Shown here piece after piece: positions 42,851 to 52,281 of a stretch of 64,000 nt of DNA. The translations under genes were made by a program, and so were the position numbers. The stretch's first letter is position 1; each line of letters starts with the position of its first letter. The DNA is from Capronia americana (Eukaryota; Ascomycota; Eurotiomycetes; Chaetothyriales; Herpotrichiellaceae): contig JADWQD010000020.1 in NCBI GenBank assembly GCA_016110215.1, forward strand, positions 372,001 through 436,000, given 5' to 3'. Below the pieces are notes generated by a model. The model did no database searches. It saw only the letters and a program-made list of their open reading frames with translations, and had not been told where the DNA came from.

Positions 42851-43909
42851 ATGTTCGATATTCGTTGTGAGGGTACCCCTTATGAGATTGGGCTCCAACA
42901 CGGCAAGGCTCTTGCGCCTCAGATTCAGGGCAGCATAGAGTTTTATACCTGGATGTTCAAGAAATATACCGCAAAAGACTGGAAAGATATATTGGTCGTG
43001 GCGAAAGAATTTCAGGGGCAAATCCGTCAGAGGTGGCCGAGATATTATGAAGAAATCACAGGCATTGCCGCTGGCGCTGACCGTCAGATTCTGGACATCG
43101 TTGCCTTGAACGTCAGGACGGAAATTGCGTACGGTCTTCTCGCGGCGAACCTCAACGTCCCTAGCGACGGATGCACGACGGTATATTGGAACACGGAAGA
43201 TGGCACCTTTCTCGGCCAGAACTGGGACTGGATGGAGGCGCAGAAAGCCAATGCCGGATTGATGACACTCATATCCCCGGGACTCCCGACCATCAAGGTC
43301 ATGACCGAAGCAGGGATCATTGGCAAGATCGGCATGAACTCAAGTGGCGTGGGTATCTGCATGAATGCCATCAGAGCCAAGGGCTACGACAGCACGCAGC
43401 TCCCTGTACACATTGCGATGCGCATGGCGTTGGAGTGTCGTACGGCGTCCCAGGCGGCAGAAGAGCTTCAGACGGTTCGAGTGGCAGGATCCGTGCATCT
43501 CTTGGTGGCGGATGCCGCAGACGTTTTCAGCTTCGAATTCACCTCCCAGACTTGCATTCGACTGCATGCCGATACCGAACATCGGATCATCCACAGCAAC
43601 CATCTGATCGAAAAGCATGCGGGAAGTTGGGAAGACCCAGAGGATGACTCTTTCGCCAGGCTGTCGAGAATGAAACAGGTTACCGACGAAAAATTGCTCG
43701 CAGGCGGAGTCAAGAATATGGACGCATTCCAAAGTATTTTCGATGACCACGAAGGATTTCCCGTGTCGATTTGCAGGTTCGAGCAGGGGATCAGTGAAGA
43801 CGCAACCTTGTTCAACATTGTCATGGACTTGGGGAAAAAGAACGCCATCGTCACAATGGGAAAACTATGTCAGCCGGACGGAGTGTATCGCATGGCATTC
43901 GATGCATGA
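42851..43909 (+). CDS. Acyl-CoA:6-aminopenicillanate acyltransferase-like Ntn hydrolase (PenDE/C45 family)
   Basis: Intronless frame, 352 aa, opening MFDIRCEGTPYEIGLQHGKA, the usual start of this family. The autoprocessing site is SDGCTT, giving a Gly107-Cys108 cleavage that would expose the N-terminal nucleophile Cys, matching the Gly102-Cys103 position in Penicillium PenDE (357 aa, similar length). Further family blocks are FLGQNWDWM, GIIGKIGMNSSGVGICMN, LPVHIAMRMALE, FEFT and HSNHL. The family includes isopenicillin N acyltransferase and many amide hydrolases. No ACV synthetase or IPN synthase is nearby and there is no peroxisomal C-terminal signal (ends MAFDA), so a penicillin role is unlikely. 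It probably makes or breaks an amide in the local cluster. Confidence 0.88.
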   Translation: MFDIRCEGTPYEIGLQHGKALAPQIQGSIEFYTWMFKKYTAKDWKDILVVAKEFQGQIRQRWPRYYEEITGIAAGADRQILDIVALNVRTEIAYGLLAANLNVPSDGCTTVYWNTEDGTFLGQNWDWMEAQKANAGLMTLISPGLPTIKVMTEAGIIGKIGMNSSGVGICMNAIRAKGYDSTQLPVHIAMRMALECRTASQAAEELQTVRVAGSVHLLVADAADVFSFEFTSQTCIRLHADTEHRIIHSNHLIEKHAGSWEDPEDDSFARLSRMKQVTDEKLLAGGVKNMDAFQSIFDDHEGFPVSICRFEQGISEDATLFNIVMDLGKKNAIVTMGKLCQPDGVYRMAFDA

Positions 43910-44527
43910 AAGCTAAAGAAGTTGTACCCTGCATCTCGATGATGCATTTTGTGTAGGGTGGAAACCGAAGAACTCCTTCGCAGGTGCAACTTAACCCTCG
44001 AGTTGATCACAGCCAGGGCTCAGTTGCAGTCTAAGAGATAAGTCTCCAGGTTATGAAAGTGGAAAAGTAAGGTAGTGGTGATTACCTAGCCAGGCAGAAC
44101 TATGTACTGTGGCAGGTAGTTGTTCACCTTTAGCTAAAAGAGTGCCTACCTACTGGCGGGTGGGCACGTACCTGCAGTCCGGGCCCTTAGCTGTAATCAA
44201 TCCGATTAGGTGCCAATGTGCCGGAGTTCTGTATTAAGTAAACATGATCTGATTGATCAGAGACGAGCCGCTATCAGGACCAGACGCCCCGGCGTGTGAC
44301 GTACCAATCATCTTCGTCTTATCAACCCCTCTTGCATGTTCGAGCTGCAACAGAACGCTTGATAAACAACTTCCGGCTTCGATGATGAATGTCGACTTGC
44401 TCAGCCCTTGATCAACGATCCAGGCCAGAACGCGTCACTGTCACCTCCATCTTCACTTTCACCTGACCTTCGCCTTCACCTCCACCTCCACCAGTCAGTC
44501 AACCACGCCGAGACTTCGAGGAGCAGG
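43910..44527. other. Intergenic, promoter of the Zn2Cys6 gene
   Basis: No gene. The stretch 44090-44160 is rich in CTACCT/AGGTAG words (partial inverted repeats). The downstream frame is open from 44408 but the extra 40 codons are low-complexity (LRLHLHLHQ) and judged 5' UTR. Confidence 0.55.
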
Positions 44528-46120
44528 ATGAGCACCAAATATCATGGCGCTGCCTGTCTGACCTGTCGCCGACGGGGGCGGAAATGCTCCAGAGAATTAC
44601 CAAAGTGTAAATCCTGCCTAGACAAAAGGCTGGAGTGCGCAGGCTACCCGTTACGCTGGGCTGGCATGGCCAGTCGTGGCAAGCTAGCAGAGATACCATT
44701 CGTGAAGGCGCAATCGACTGCGAAGGCAAACCAACGCATCCCTTCAAAACGTCCCATCCAGAAGTCTCATCATACCCCGGCCGAAAGACAATCGACGGAC
44801 ACGTCACTTGTACCAGCTGCCTCATCACCTTCTCGCGACAGTGCCACCAACAGCTCCCCCACGACAACGGATTGGAGCCCAGCCCGGTTTGAGGAGGCTG
44901 CTCTGGCGGATTTCGACCTGAGCCTTGAGCCGACAGACCCCGGCGCCGATGAATTTGACGAGCTTCTCGACCAACTCATCGATGGCAATGTACCACCGAG
45001 AGATAGCTCCATGCTAGTGCTGAGCAGCCCGCTGGACCCTTACAACATTCCCATGGAGCTCAAGTACATCCTGAACTATCATCTCCTTGAAGTCGCTCCG
45101 AAACTGTGCGTTGACAACACCACGATTCGCAATCCTTATTCGCAATTCATACTTCAGCTTGCGGTAGAGAAACCGCCTCTCCTGTATGCCTGTGCTGCCC
45201 TGGCTGCCAGTCACTGGAGCGCACGACTGTCGAACGAGATTTGCAAAGTAGATTGTTGGAAGTTTCGAGGCAAGGCTATGCGCCGGCTGCAGGAACAGCT
45301 GTGGTCAGAACATTGTGCGAGCGACGACGGGAATCTGACCACGATTCTGATGCTTACTCTGACCGACATGTGTCTCGGTCACGCTTCAAACTTTGACGCC
45401 CATTTCGGGGCCGCAAAGAAGCTCATTGATTTACGCGGTGCCAACCGGACGCAAGATACATTCGTGGAACAATATATTGCATGGCTCGATATCATGTGCG
45501 CAGCTAACAATCAACGAAAGGCGCTGTTCACCGCGGACGATGTGGCTTCCTTTACCGGACCGACACGGCAGTGGAGTTACGACGTCTTCCCATCTCCTCC
45601 CGACCAATTTGGAATCGTCTCGGAGGTCGTTGCACTTTTTAAAGCGCAACATGACCCTTTGCATCCCACACCGGAAGTTATAGCAAAGGCGCAAGACTAC
45701 AAGAGACGAATATTAAGCTTGCCTATGCATATCGAGAGAGGGGAAGGCTGGCTTCATCTCACAGAAGCTTTCCGCCACGCCATTGCGCTCTATATCATTC
45801 GTATCTTTCGCGTTGAAGCCGATGAGGACGAGGTCTCGTGGCTTACACAAAGCGTCTTCTACCATTCCAAGCTCACCATGCCTTCGACCGGATGGACCGA
45901 TCATTTACTATGGCCTCTCTTCCACGCGGGGTTGGAGGTGCGGGACGAACGTCGGCAGCAGTGGTTGCGAGACCGATCAGTGGTCATGCAACGAAGCGGA
46001 GGGTTTCGCAACGTGGAGACGTCCATGAAAATTCTGGAACAGGTTTGGAGCAGTGGTGTTCTGCCAGACTATACAGATTTTCTACCTGCTGGCTCATTTG
46101 GCGCCATGCTCTTTGTGTGA
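44528..46120 (+). CDS. Zn2Cys6 fungal transcription factor
   Basis: Intronless frame, 530 aa from the ATG at 44528. The DNA-binding domain is at the extreme N-terminus: Cys10-x2-Cys13-x6-Cys20-x6-Cys27-x2-Cys30-x6-Cys37 (CLTCRRRGRKCSRELPKC then KSCLDKRLEC), a Gal4-type binuclear cluster. A Ser/Pro/Thr-rich linker (about 60-130) leads to a helical regulatory domain of the fungal-specific TF type (YNIPMELKYILNYHL, LLYACAALAASHWSARLS, ILMLTLTDMCLGH, FDAHFGAAKKLIDLRG), as in PF11951-like members. It sits between the divergent deacetylase/acyltransferase pair and the GMC gene, as expected of a pathway-specific regulator. Target genes are inferred from position only. Confidence 0.9.
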   Translation: MSTKYHGAACLTCRRRGRKCSRELPKCKSCLDKRLECAGYPLRWAGMASRGKLAEIPFVKAQSTAKANQRIPSKRPIQKSHHTPAERQSTDTSLVPAASSPSRDSATNSSPTTTDWSPARFEEAALADFDLSLEPTDPGADEFDELLDQLIDGNVPPRDSSMLVLSSPLDPYNIPMELKYILNYHLLEVAPKLCVDNTTIRNPYSQFILQLAVEKPPLLYACAALAASHWSARLSNEICKVDCWKFRGKAMRRLQEQLWSEHCASDDGNLTTILMLTLTDMCLGHASNFDAHFGAAKKLIDLRGANRTQDTFVEQYIAWLDIMCAANNQRKALFTADDVASFTGPTRQWSYDVFPSPPDQFGIVSEVVALFKAQHDPLHPTPEVIAKAQDYKRRILSLPMHIERGEGWLHLTEAFRHAIALYIIRIFRVEADEDEVSWLTQSVFYHSKLTMPSTGWTDHLLWPLFHAGLEVRDERRQQWLRDRSVVMQRSGGFRNVETSMKILEQVWSSGVLPDYTDFLPAGSFGAMLFV

Positions 46121-46234
46121 CTAACAATTCAGAATATTGTCCAAGTCCGCCCTGCCTTTGCCCGTGGTCGAAACAAACTGTCCACTCACTTTTCTCCCTC
46201 CAAACAACACCGGCAGATGAAAGTTCATGGTCAC

Positions 46235-48040
46235 TCACAATCTACCTCCATGACCGCCACCTCCTCTGGCATGGAAAGATTGCACTAGCTTCCTAGCGGC
46301 GATCTCGCCGATGAGGTAGACGTTGATTTGGGTGTGGTTGCAGGTCAGGACGGGACAGACCGAAAGGTCGGCCACCCGAAGGTCCTGTACGCCAATCACC
46401 CTAAAATCTTGGTCTACAACGGCCTCGGTGTCACCACGGGATCCCATTCTGCAGGTGCCCATACTATGATAGCCTTGACCTAGATGGTGGCGGATGAATT
46501 CTCGAACGGTCTCGTCATCGTCTCTGCTCGGCCCATGCACAACTTCACAGATATACGACTTGTAAGCGGCGGCCTTTCCGATCTTCATGGCCTGCTTGAC
46601 AGTCTCAATGGCGATCCGCTGGTCGTATGGGTGCTCGAAGAAATGAGGGTCGATCTCTGGTAGGTCTCTTGCATCTGCTGATTTCAGCCGGACCGTGCCA
46701 CGGGAGAGGTTGTTCTGGAGCAGAAGTTCGTGGTGCATGTAGACACTCTGTGCGTCTCCTTGGAAAGCCACTGGCCCGGATCCTAGCCATATCTCCGCGT
46801 TAGGTCGAGTTGGTTCCAGCATGTAGGCTTGGGTAACCTCGTCGAGATCGTGGAACTCTGAGCTCTCAAACAACCCTTCAAGCTTGGGAAAGGCCACAAC
46901 CCCGCTGGTCCCGAAGACATTATGCGGCCCTGTCTTGTCTTTTGCATACATCGCGTCAGCTTCGGCCAGCAGTTCCGGGGTTTCAAAGATCTGGTTATGA
47001 GCCACGTTGTCGTCGTCGACCAGGTACTCAAGGGTCAAGATGCTGTGATCGAGCATGTTCGAACCCACTTGAGGCTTTTCTACCACACAGTCGATGTTGA
47101 AGCTTTGGAGATGTTCTCGCGGTCCAATCCCGGACAGCATCAATGTTTGAGGGGATCCGAATGTCCCCTGGCACATGATGACTTCTTGACGGCAGCCCAC
47201 ACGAGAGATCCTGCCACTGCGTTGATCGGTGACTTCCACACCCACTGCTCGGGGCGTCGTGCCGTCACAGAAGATGATCTTGTTGACCAAAGTACGAGTG
47301 AGGATCTGGAGATTGGGCAGTTTTTGCTGTTTCTCCCTGTCGAGGAAGCGGTTCGCAGCATATGACCTGATGCCTCCGGCGTTATTGAACTGTGCGAGGC
47401 CCACCCCGACCGGATTTCCCGAGTTGTTGTCGGGACAGAACCCAATTCCCGTCTCGTGGCACGCTTGGAAAAACCGCTCGACGCCAGGAGTCATGACGTC
47501 TCCGAAACCGATCTTGAGCGGACCTCCAACACCGTGCTTGGTTGGGTCCGGGTCAGCAAACTGGTCAAATCCCTTGGGCGGCTGCGGTCTGAAGTCTTCC
47601 AGCTCCTTCATCAACGGCAGGATACTTCTCCATTTCCACGCCTCGTCCCCAGTTCGGTGCGCCCATTCGTCGTAATCGGCAGCTGGACCTCGTGCGAGCG
47701 CCATGTAGTTCACCGCCGAGGTGCCGCCAAGTTGCTTGCCCCGGAGAAACACTATCTCTCGGTCGTGCAACTGCTTCTGCGGTACACTGGGCATCGCCCA
47801 TATTCCTTCACTGTCTCCGCCGAACAGCTGGTGGACGAACTTTCCAGGCACCAGAGCGTCCGGCGACTCGCTGGCATCTCTACCAGCCTCGATCAGCAGT
47901 ACAGTCGCAGTTATTTCCGCCGCCAATCTCGCGGCAATGACACAACCGGCCGTCCCGCCTCCGCAGATGATATAGTCGAAGAACGATGTCTTCGAGTCAT
48001 CTTCAACTGGCGGTGTTTCTGTTTCCGTGCTGGACAACAT
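46235..48040 (-). CDS. GMC-family FAD oxidoreductase
   Basis: Intronless minus frame, 601 aa. FAD-dependent alcohol/choline oxidase-dehydrogenase fold: the ADP-binding motif DYIICGGGTAGCVIAARLA (about 22-40), LLIEAGRD, the first GMC signature region with GKQLGGTSAVNYMAL, the second signature SPQTLMLSGIGP, and the C-terminal catalytic block YHSMGTCRMG, ADLSVCPVLTCNHTQINVY. The second catalytic position (His-x-Gln in NHTQIN) is conserved. No signal peptide, so it acts inside the cell. Intracellular fungal GMC enzymes oxidise alcohols, choline or aromatic substrates. It is divergent from the PhyH-type dioxygenase with a 613-bp shared promoter, and its 3' end is only 114 bp from the regulator's 3' end (convergent). 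Confidence 0.92.
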   Translation of the reverse strand: MLSSTETETPPVEDDSKTSFFDYIICGGGTAGCVIAARLAAEITATVLLIEAGRDASESPDALVPGKFVHQLFGGDSEGIWAMPSVPQKQLHDREIVFLRGKQLGGTSAVNYMALARGPAADYDEWAHRTGDEAWKWRSILPLMKELEDFRPQPPKGFDQFADPDPTKHGVGGPLKIGFGDVMTPGVERFFQACHETGIGFCPDNNSGNPVGVGLAQFNNAGGIRSYAANRFLDREKQQKLPNLQILTRTLVNKIIFCDGTTPRAVGVEVTDQRSGRISRVGCRQEVIMCQGTFGSPQTLMLSGIGPREHLQSFNIDCVVEKPQVGSNMLDHSILTLEYLVDDDNVAHNQIFETPELLAEADAMYAKDKTGPHNVFGTSGVVAFPKLEGLFESSEFHDLDEVTQAYMLEPTRPNAEIWLGSGPVAFQGDAQSVYMHHELLLQNNLSRGTVRLKSADARDLPEIDPHFFEHPYDQRIAIETVKQAMKIGKAAAYKSYICEVVHGPSRDDDETVREFIRHHLGQGYHSMGTCRMGSRGDTEAVVDQDFRVIGVQDLRVADLSVCPVLTCNHTQINVYLIGEIAARKLVQSFHARGGGGHGGRL

Positions 48041-48653
48041 GATTGCGCTCTATCAATGATTCCCGCCTTCCCTCCTTCCTGGAGCTTAAGAACTTCGACC
48101 ATTTTTTAGATCATCCTCAGATGATCAAAGATATGAGGCTAGCCTGGAAACTCACATGAGCTTTTGTTTGGAGCAACCAGACTTAGGTACGCTATTACCA
48201 GAGGCTGGACCGCTTATCGACCGTGTGCTCCTCAACAGCAGGTTGAGTGGAGACGCGGCCTGCCCTGTTGTTCTCCCTTCTCTGTACTTGTCCGGATTTG
48301 GGCAACATCTGCGCCGAGATTGAGAATAGGCGGGAGAAAGGGTCCAAGCTGCAACCATTCCGTTTCCGGTGCTGCGATAAGCATCTTGAAGGCTTGCCGG
48401 ATCAGGATATACAAGGAGCCGCGTGCTTGAGCTTCTGGACCGCTGGCTTCGACAGCAGCCGTTTTATTGGTGGATGAAGACGACCAACAACGATCCAATG
48501 GAACCATCACTTGCCAGCTGCGGCCTTCGGGCATCCAGGCTGGCATGGAGTACATACAAATCTCAACGCCCGAGAACGGCCTGAACACCATCGCTCAGGT
48601 GTGTTCCCCGTTGACACTTGCATCCCCTTATTCTTCAACACTATCATAACACC
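48041..48653. promoter_or_regulatory. Divergent promoter, GMC oxidoreductase / PhyH dioxygenase
   Basis: 613 bp between outward-reading genes. Frames inside (48164-48477 plus, 48232-48591 minus) have no motif. CCGG and CGG words are present but no clear repeated operator is seen by eye. Confidence 0.5.
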
Positions 48654-49544
48654 ATGGGTCTCACAGCAGTTCCGCCCGTCGAGTCCTTCGCCAATGGCAC
48701 GCCCATGGAGAAGGTGTTGGAAGCACTGTATCGAGATGGCGCGGTGCGCATCAAGGGACTGCTCTCGCCTTCCGAGATTGACGAGATCAACGGCGAGATC
48801 CAACCCTACCTCGACGCTGATTTCAACTCGGGTCTGAATGTCTTCGCCAAGCAGACAAAAACCGTGTGTGGCCTTGCAGGCAAATCGCCAGCTGCGGTGC
48901 GAAACATCCTCCAGCACCCGACGGTCAAAGCCGCCGTCAACGACGTGCTTACCATCACGACCAATTCCTGGTGGGGAGACTCGCGCAACACCTGCACCAG
49001 CCCCCCGCTCCTGTCGAGCTTCTTCACCGTCCGCGTCGGGCCGGGGAGTGCCAGGCAGGGCCTCCACCGCGACGATCAAGACCACCACGCCACACACGCG
49101 CACGGGGATCCACGCGAGACCACCAAGCTCGGCTGCATCGTCGCCACGTCGAAGACGACGCGCGCAAACGGGGCCACGGAAATCGTCCCCGCCTCCCATG
49201 TCTGGGACGACGAACGCAAGCCCAAGATGGAGGAATGCACCTATGCGGAGATGGATCCGGGCGACTGCGTGTTCGTCATGGGCAACTGCTACCACGCGGC
49301 GGGGGGCAACACCACGGCCGACGAGTTCCGCAGTGTCATCGTCGCCTTGTTCTGCAAGGGCGTCTGTCGTGCCGAGGAGAATCAATTTCTCGCCGTGTCC
49401 AAGGAACAGGTCGCGAAGTACGACCCGGAAGTGCAGGATCTTCTCGGTTGGAAAGCCAGTGCTCCTTTTTGCGGTTGGACCGACTTTCGCCATCCCTATG
49501 ACTTGATCAGGACGGAAGGGGCGACGCAGCGCGATCTTTTCTAG
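48654..49544 (+). CDS. Phytanoyl-CoA dioxygenase (PhyH)-family Fe(II)/2-oxoglutarate oxygenase
   Basis: Intronless frame, 296 aa from ATG 48654 (context ACCATGGG). It is a non-haem iron oxygenase of the PhyH group, common in fungal secondary-metabolite clusters. The iron triad is visible: His138 and Asp140 in GLHRDDQD and distal His214 in NCYHAAGGN; the 2-oxoglutarate anchoring Arg is probably in DEFRSVIVALF. The start LEALYRDGAVRIKGLLS is the typical opening of the family. No signal peptide or peroxisomal C-terminal tripeptide (ends RDLF), so it is cytosolic. It could hydroxylate or desaturate the cluster's metabolite; the substrate is unknown. Local GC content is high. Confidence 0.88.
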   Translation: MGLTAVPPVESFANGTPMEKVLEALYRDGAVRIKGLLSPSEIDEINGEIQPYLDADFNSGLNVFAKQTKTVCGLAGKSPAAVRNILQHPTVKAAVNDVLTITTNSWWGDSRNTCTSPPLLSSFFTVRVGPGSARQGLHRDDQDHHATHAHGDPRETTKLGCIVATSKTTRANGATEIVPASHVWDDERKPKMEECTYAEMDPGDCVFVMGNCYHAAGGNTTADEFRSVIVALFCKGVCRAEENQFLAVSKEQVAKYDPEVQDLLGWKASAPFCGWTDFRHPYDLIRTEGATQRDLF

Positions 49545-49890
49545 TTAGCACCCGTCGGGCAGTATATTTTTTTTAGCTTCAACGAGAAAGCTAAAGTGGT
49601 TTCAGAAGTGGCTTTCTGCGTCTGTAGCCGAGACAATCATATGTGATAAGAGCTGTCGGAACAGACGAACAAATCGACAGTACTAGCAACGAATCTAAGT
49701 GCAATGGTAATCAAGTCTAGTCCAACCCTAAGCATTGAGCATAAAGTAGAGAAGCCTTAAGCAATACATTCGTGTACAGAAATAGGCAAGAATCAATTAT
49801 CGAGGTCGGGATCGACCAAACATCTTACACGAAAAATAAGCAGCCTCTGCAAAAAAAAGGCATTTGAGCAGAAACCGACAGGACTGGAAA
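49545..49890. other. Intergenic, convergent 3' regions
   Basis: A-rich sequence between convergent genes; no coding signal. Confidence 0.6.
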
Positions 49891-51648
49891 TCAATGCGCA
49901 GCCTCTGCCTCCGCCTCCTTCGAGCTTATCACTCCGTCTTCACCGCCAGCGCGGGTGGTAGCCTTGTTCAGCTCATTCAACATCTCAAGCCCATCAATCC
50001 GAATCGCCGGTCCGGTGAAAGTTTTCCGTTTGCCGCCCCACCAAACACACAATGTCAGCACCGCTACTCCCACGAGAACGACACTGACGTAGTTCATGTT
50101 CTCCACTGTCGCAGGCAAGAACACGGGGAAGCAAAACAAGATGGTGATGAAGAGAGTCCAGAGGACGGAGAAGGCGTTGCTGAACGGACCCAGAATCGGA
50201 CCCAGGTCGAATTGACGGGCCGGCAGAACTTTGTCTCTTCCACGGAAAAGAACGATGCCTTGAGGGATGGCGTAGGTGATGTTCAAGCCGAGGATCGAGA
50301 GCGAGATGAAGCTGTTGAACGCCGTCGTGGATCCGATGTAGATGGCTCCATAAGCGGCGCAGAAAACCATTGTGAGAAGGGACGCATTGACCGGCACTTG
50401 AAGCGTGGGGTGAACTTTGGCGAAGAAACGGGAAAAGGGGAGACCATTGTCGCGTGCGAATGCCCATGTGAGTCGTCCGGCGGTCAGAAAGCAGGAGATT
50501 GAGGCGCCGTAGTATACGAACAGAAGCCATACCGCCAGGAATGCGGAACCTCCTTTTGAGTCAAGAGCTTGATAGAAGACCGTCAGGATGGGGAGGTAAG
50601 ACGCAGAGACCTCCTCCAGATCGTTGGACGAGAACATAAAGGCGATCGTCCACAGAAAGCTGGTCACGGTCCCAATGACCATCGTCATCCCGATGGCACG
50701 GGGGACATTCCTCGAAGGATTTGGCATCTCCTCAGCGATGTGAGTGGCCGAGTCGGTGGCTGTTCAAGCCGGTCATTCTTAGTTACGGTGTGCACAAGAG
50801 GGAGGGATTTCCAGTTGGTGGGACATACCGAGATAGATGTACATGCAGCTTCCAACGCCCAGGAAGAAGGCAATACCGTCGTTCCATCCCGTCTGGTTGT
50901 TCCATTCCGTGAAAACCGTGCGGCCGGATTGTTTGGTGTTGGAGGTTGCCAAGACGGTGATGAAGAAGACGACGAAGCCCAGGACAGTGGCAAAGAAGAA
51001 GACGATCTCGGTCTTAGGCATGAAGCTCGGGAGGAGAACGAACAGAGCCACAGCGAAACAGGTCAATAACAGATAGACCAGGTATACCTGCCATTGGGTC
51101 CAGACGTAGTCCGGATGGAAGAAGGAGGCCAAGTTGACACAAAGTTGAGCACAAAAGATGCAGGCCGACGAAGCTGTCATCCACCAAGCCACCACACTCA
51201 GCCAACCGGTGGTGAAGGCAACGACAGCTCGGTACTTAGGTGGCGCGACCATGAAGGCAAAGCTGTACACAAACAGTCAGCGGAAACGCCAAAAGGAAAA
51301 TGACATCGACAGCACTTGCTGGTATTGCCCTCCGCTGGACGGAAAGGCTGAAGCGAGCTCGGCCAAACCAGCATTGATGAAGCTACAGGCAACAGCAGCC
51401 ACCAGCTGGCCCCAAAAGACTGTTGGCCCACCCCCAGCGAACAACGGAGTCGCAAAGACGGCCGAGATTCCGATCCATGAGTTGGTGATAGTAAAGGCCA
51501 GCGAGATGGTCGCGAGAGTTCCAAATTGACGAGGGAGTTCGCCGGTATGGCCTTGGGCTCTCAACTGTCTCTCGTCTGCAGACAGGCTGGCCGCGTCGAT
51601 GCTTGTGCTGACCTGCTCGTCGACGCTGGACCGGACCTCGTTCCTCAT
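49891..51648 (-). CDS. APC-family amino acid/choline permease (3 exons, one GC-AG intron)
   Basis: Minus model of 543 aa: exons 51648-51320, 51262-50829, 50759-49891. The first intron (51319-51263) begins GCAAGT; this junction gives GGQYHFAFMVAP, the family-typical reading, so a GC donor is well supported. The second intron (50828-50760) is GT...AG. About 12 membrane helices: the first is ISLAFTITNSWIGISAVFAT, followed by GGPTVFWGQLV and AELASAFPSSGGQY, the consensus amphipathic region of amino acid/GABA/choline permeases. Later blocks are DSATHIAEEMPNPSRNVPRA and TAGRLTWAFARDNGLPFS. It imports an amine or amino acid at the plasma membrane. The in-frame extension to 51705 lacks an ATG. Confidence 0.92.
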
Positions 51649-52281
51649 GTTGGTGCGAGTGTTGTCGGATGCCGCAATTGGTCTCGTCGCGGGATAAAGA
51701 GCCAACAGCGTCTCGATTCAGTGGAAATTCCTGCGTCGAGAAACATGCCTATCGGTGGGGTTGGGCGGCTCTGAAGGATATATATGCTCCAAAAGCGAGA
51801 GAGGTTCGGTCCTGCAACCACACTCAACGTCGTTCCGCTCTCTGTAGCGAAAGGTATTGGCTGGGGCTTATCCCAGAGGTTTCCAAGACTGCACCGGAGC
51901 GTCCTTCGTTGCTTGGTCTCGAAACCGTAATCCATTTTGCGCTCCGACTCCGCCCAGACCTCCGGGTAGGATGTCAGAGGATCCCTGATAAGCGATAACA
52001 TGGGCTCAGATGTTGCCCATAACCAGCCTAGCCTGTTTTCTTGGCCATTGCGCGGCGCGTCGCTTCTGGCGACCCACTGGCGACACCAGCCAGGATCGTG
52101 AGATAAGGTAATTTCTACCTAACATACCTAGGTAAACAAACAACGTGTCGAACGATATCCGCCGCTGTCATCCCGCTTCGGAGATTCCTTTAAAAGCAAC
52201 AGCGTCACCTAACAGGACTGATGGACAGGTCTCGGAAACAGCTCTGCAAAACAACTCCCTCCTGCTTCACCTGCTTTCGTC
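51649..52281. promoter_or_regulatory. Divergent promoter, permease / RidA-like gene
   Basis: 633 bp between outward-reading genes. A short imperfect palindrome (ACCTAACATACCTAGGTAAA) is at about 52116-52135. The 9-mer CTCCGACTC occurs here (about 51943) and in the deacetylase/acyltransferase promoter (about 42362), but was not found in the third divergent promoter. Confidence 0.45.

Noticed and set aside
42851..43909. Part of a penicillin biosynthetic cluster
   Set aside because: Only the acyltransferase-like gene is present; no ACV synthetase or IPN synthase is in the window and there is no peroxisomal targeting end. Family similarity alone does not justify the claim.
44090..44160. CTACCT/AGGTAG-rich stretch as a transposon end
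   Set aside because: Short imperfect words only; no terminal inverted repeat pair, target duplication or coding remnant was seen.
48507..49493. 328-codon minus-strand frame
   Set aside because: It lies antisense to the PhyH dioxygenase in GC-rich DNA and shows no motif; a shadow frame.
49864..50502. 212-codon plus-strand frame (and 50569-51069)
   Set aside because: Antisense to the APC permease; composition is the charged mirror image expected of a membrane-protein complement.
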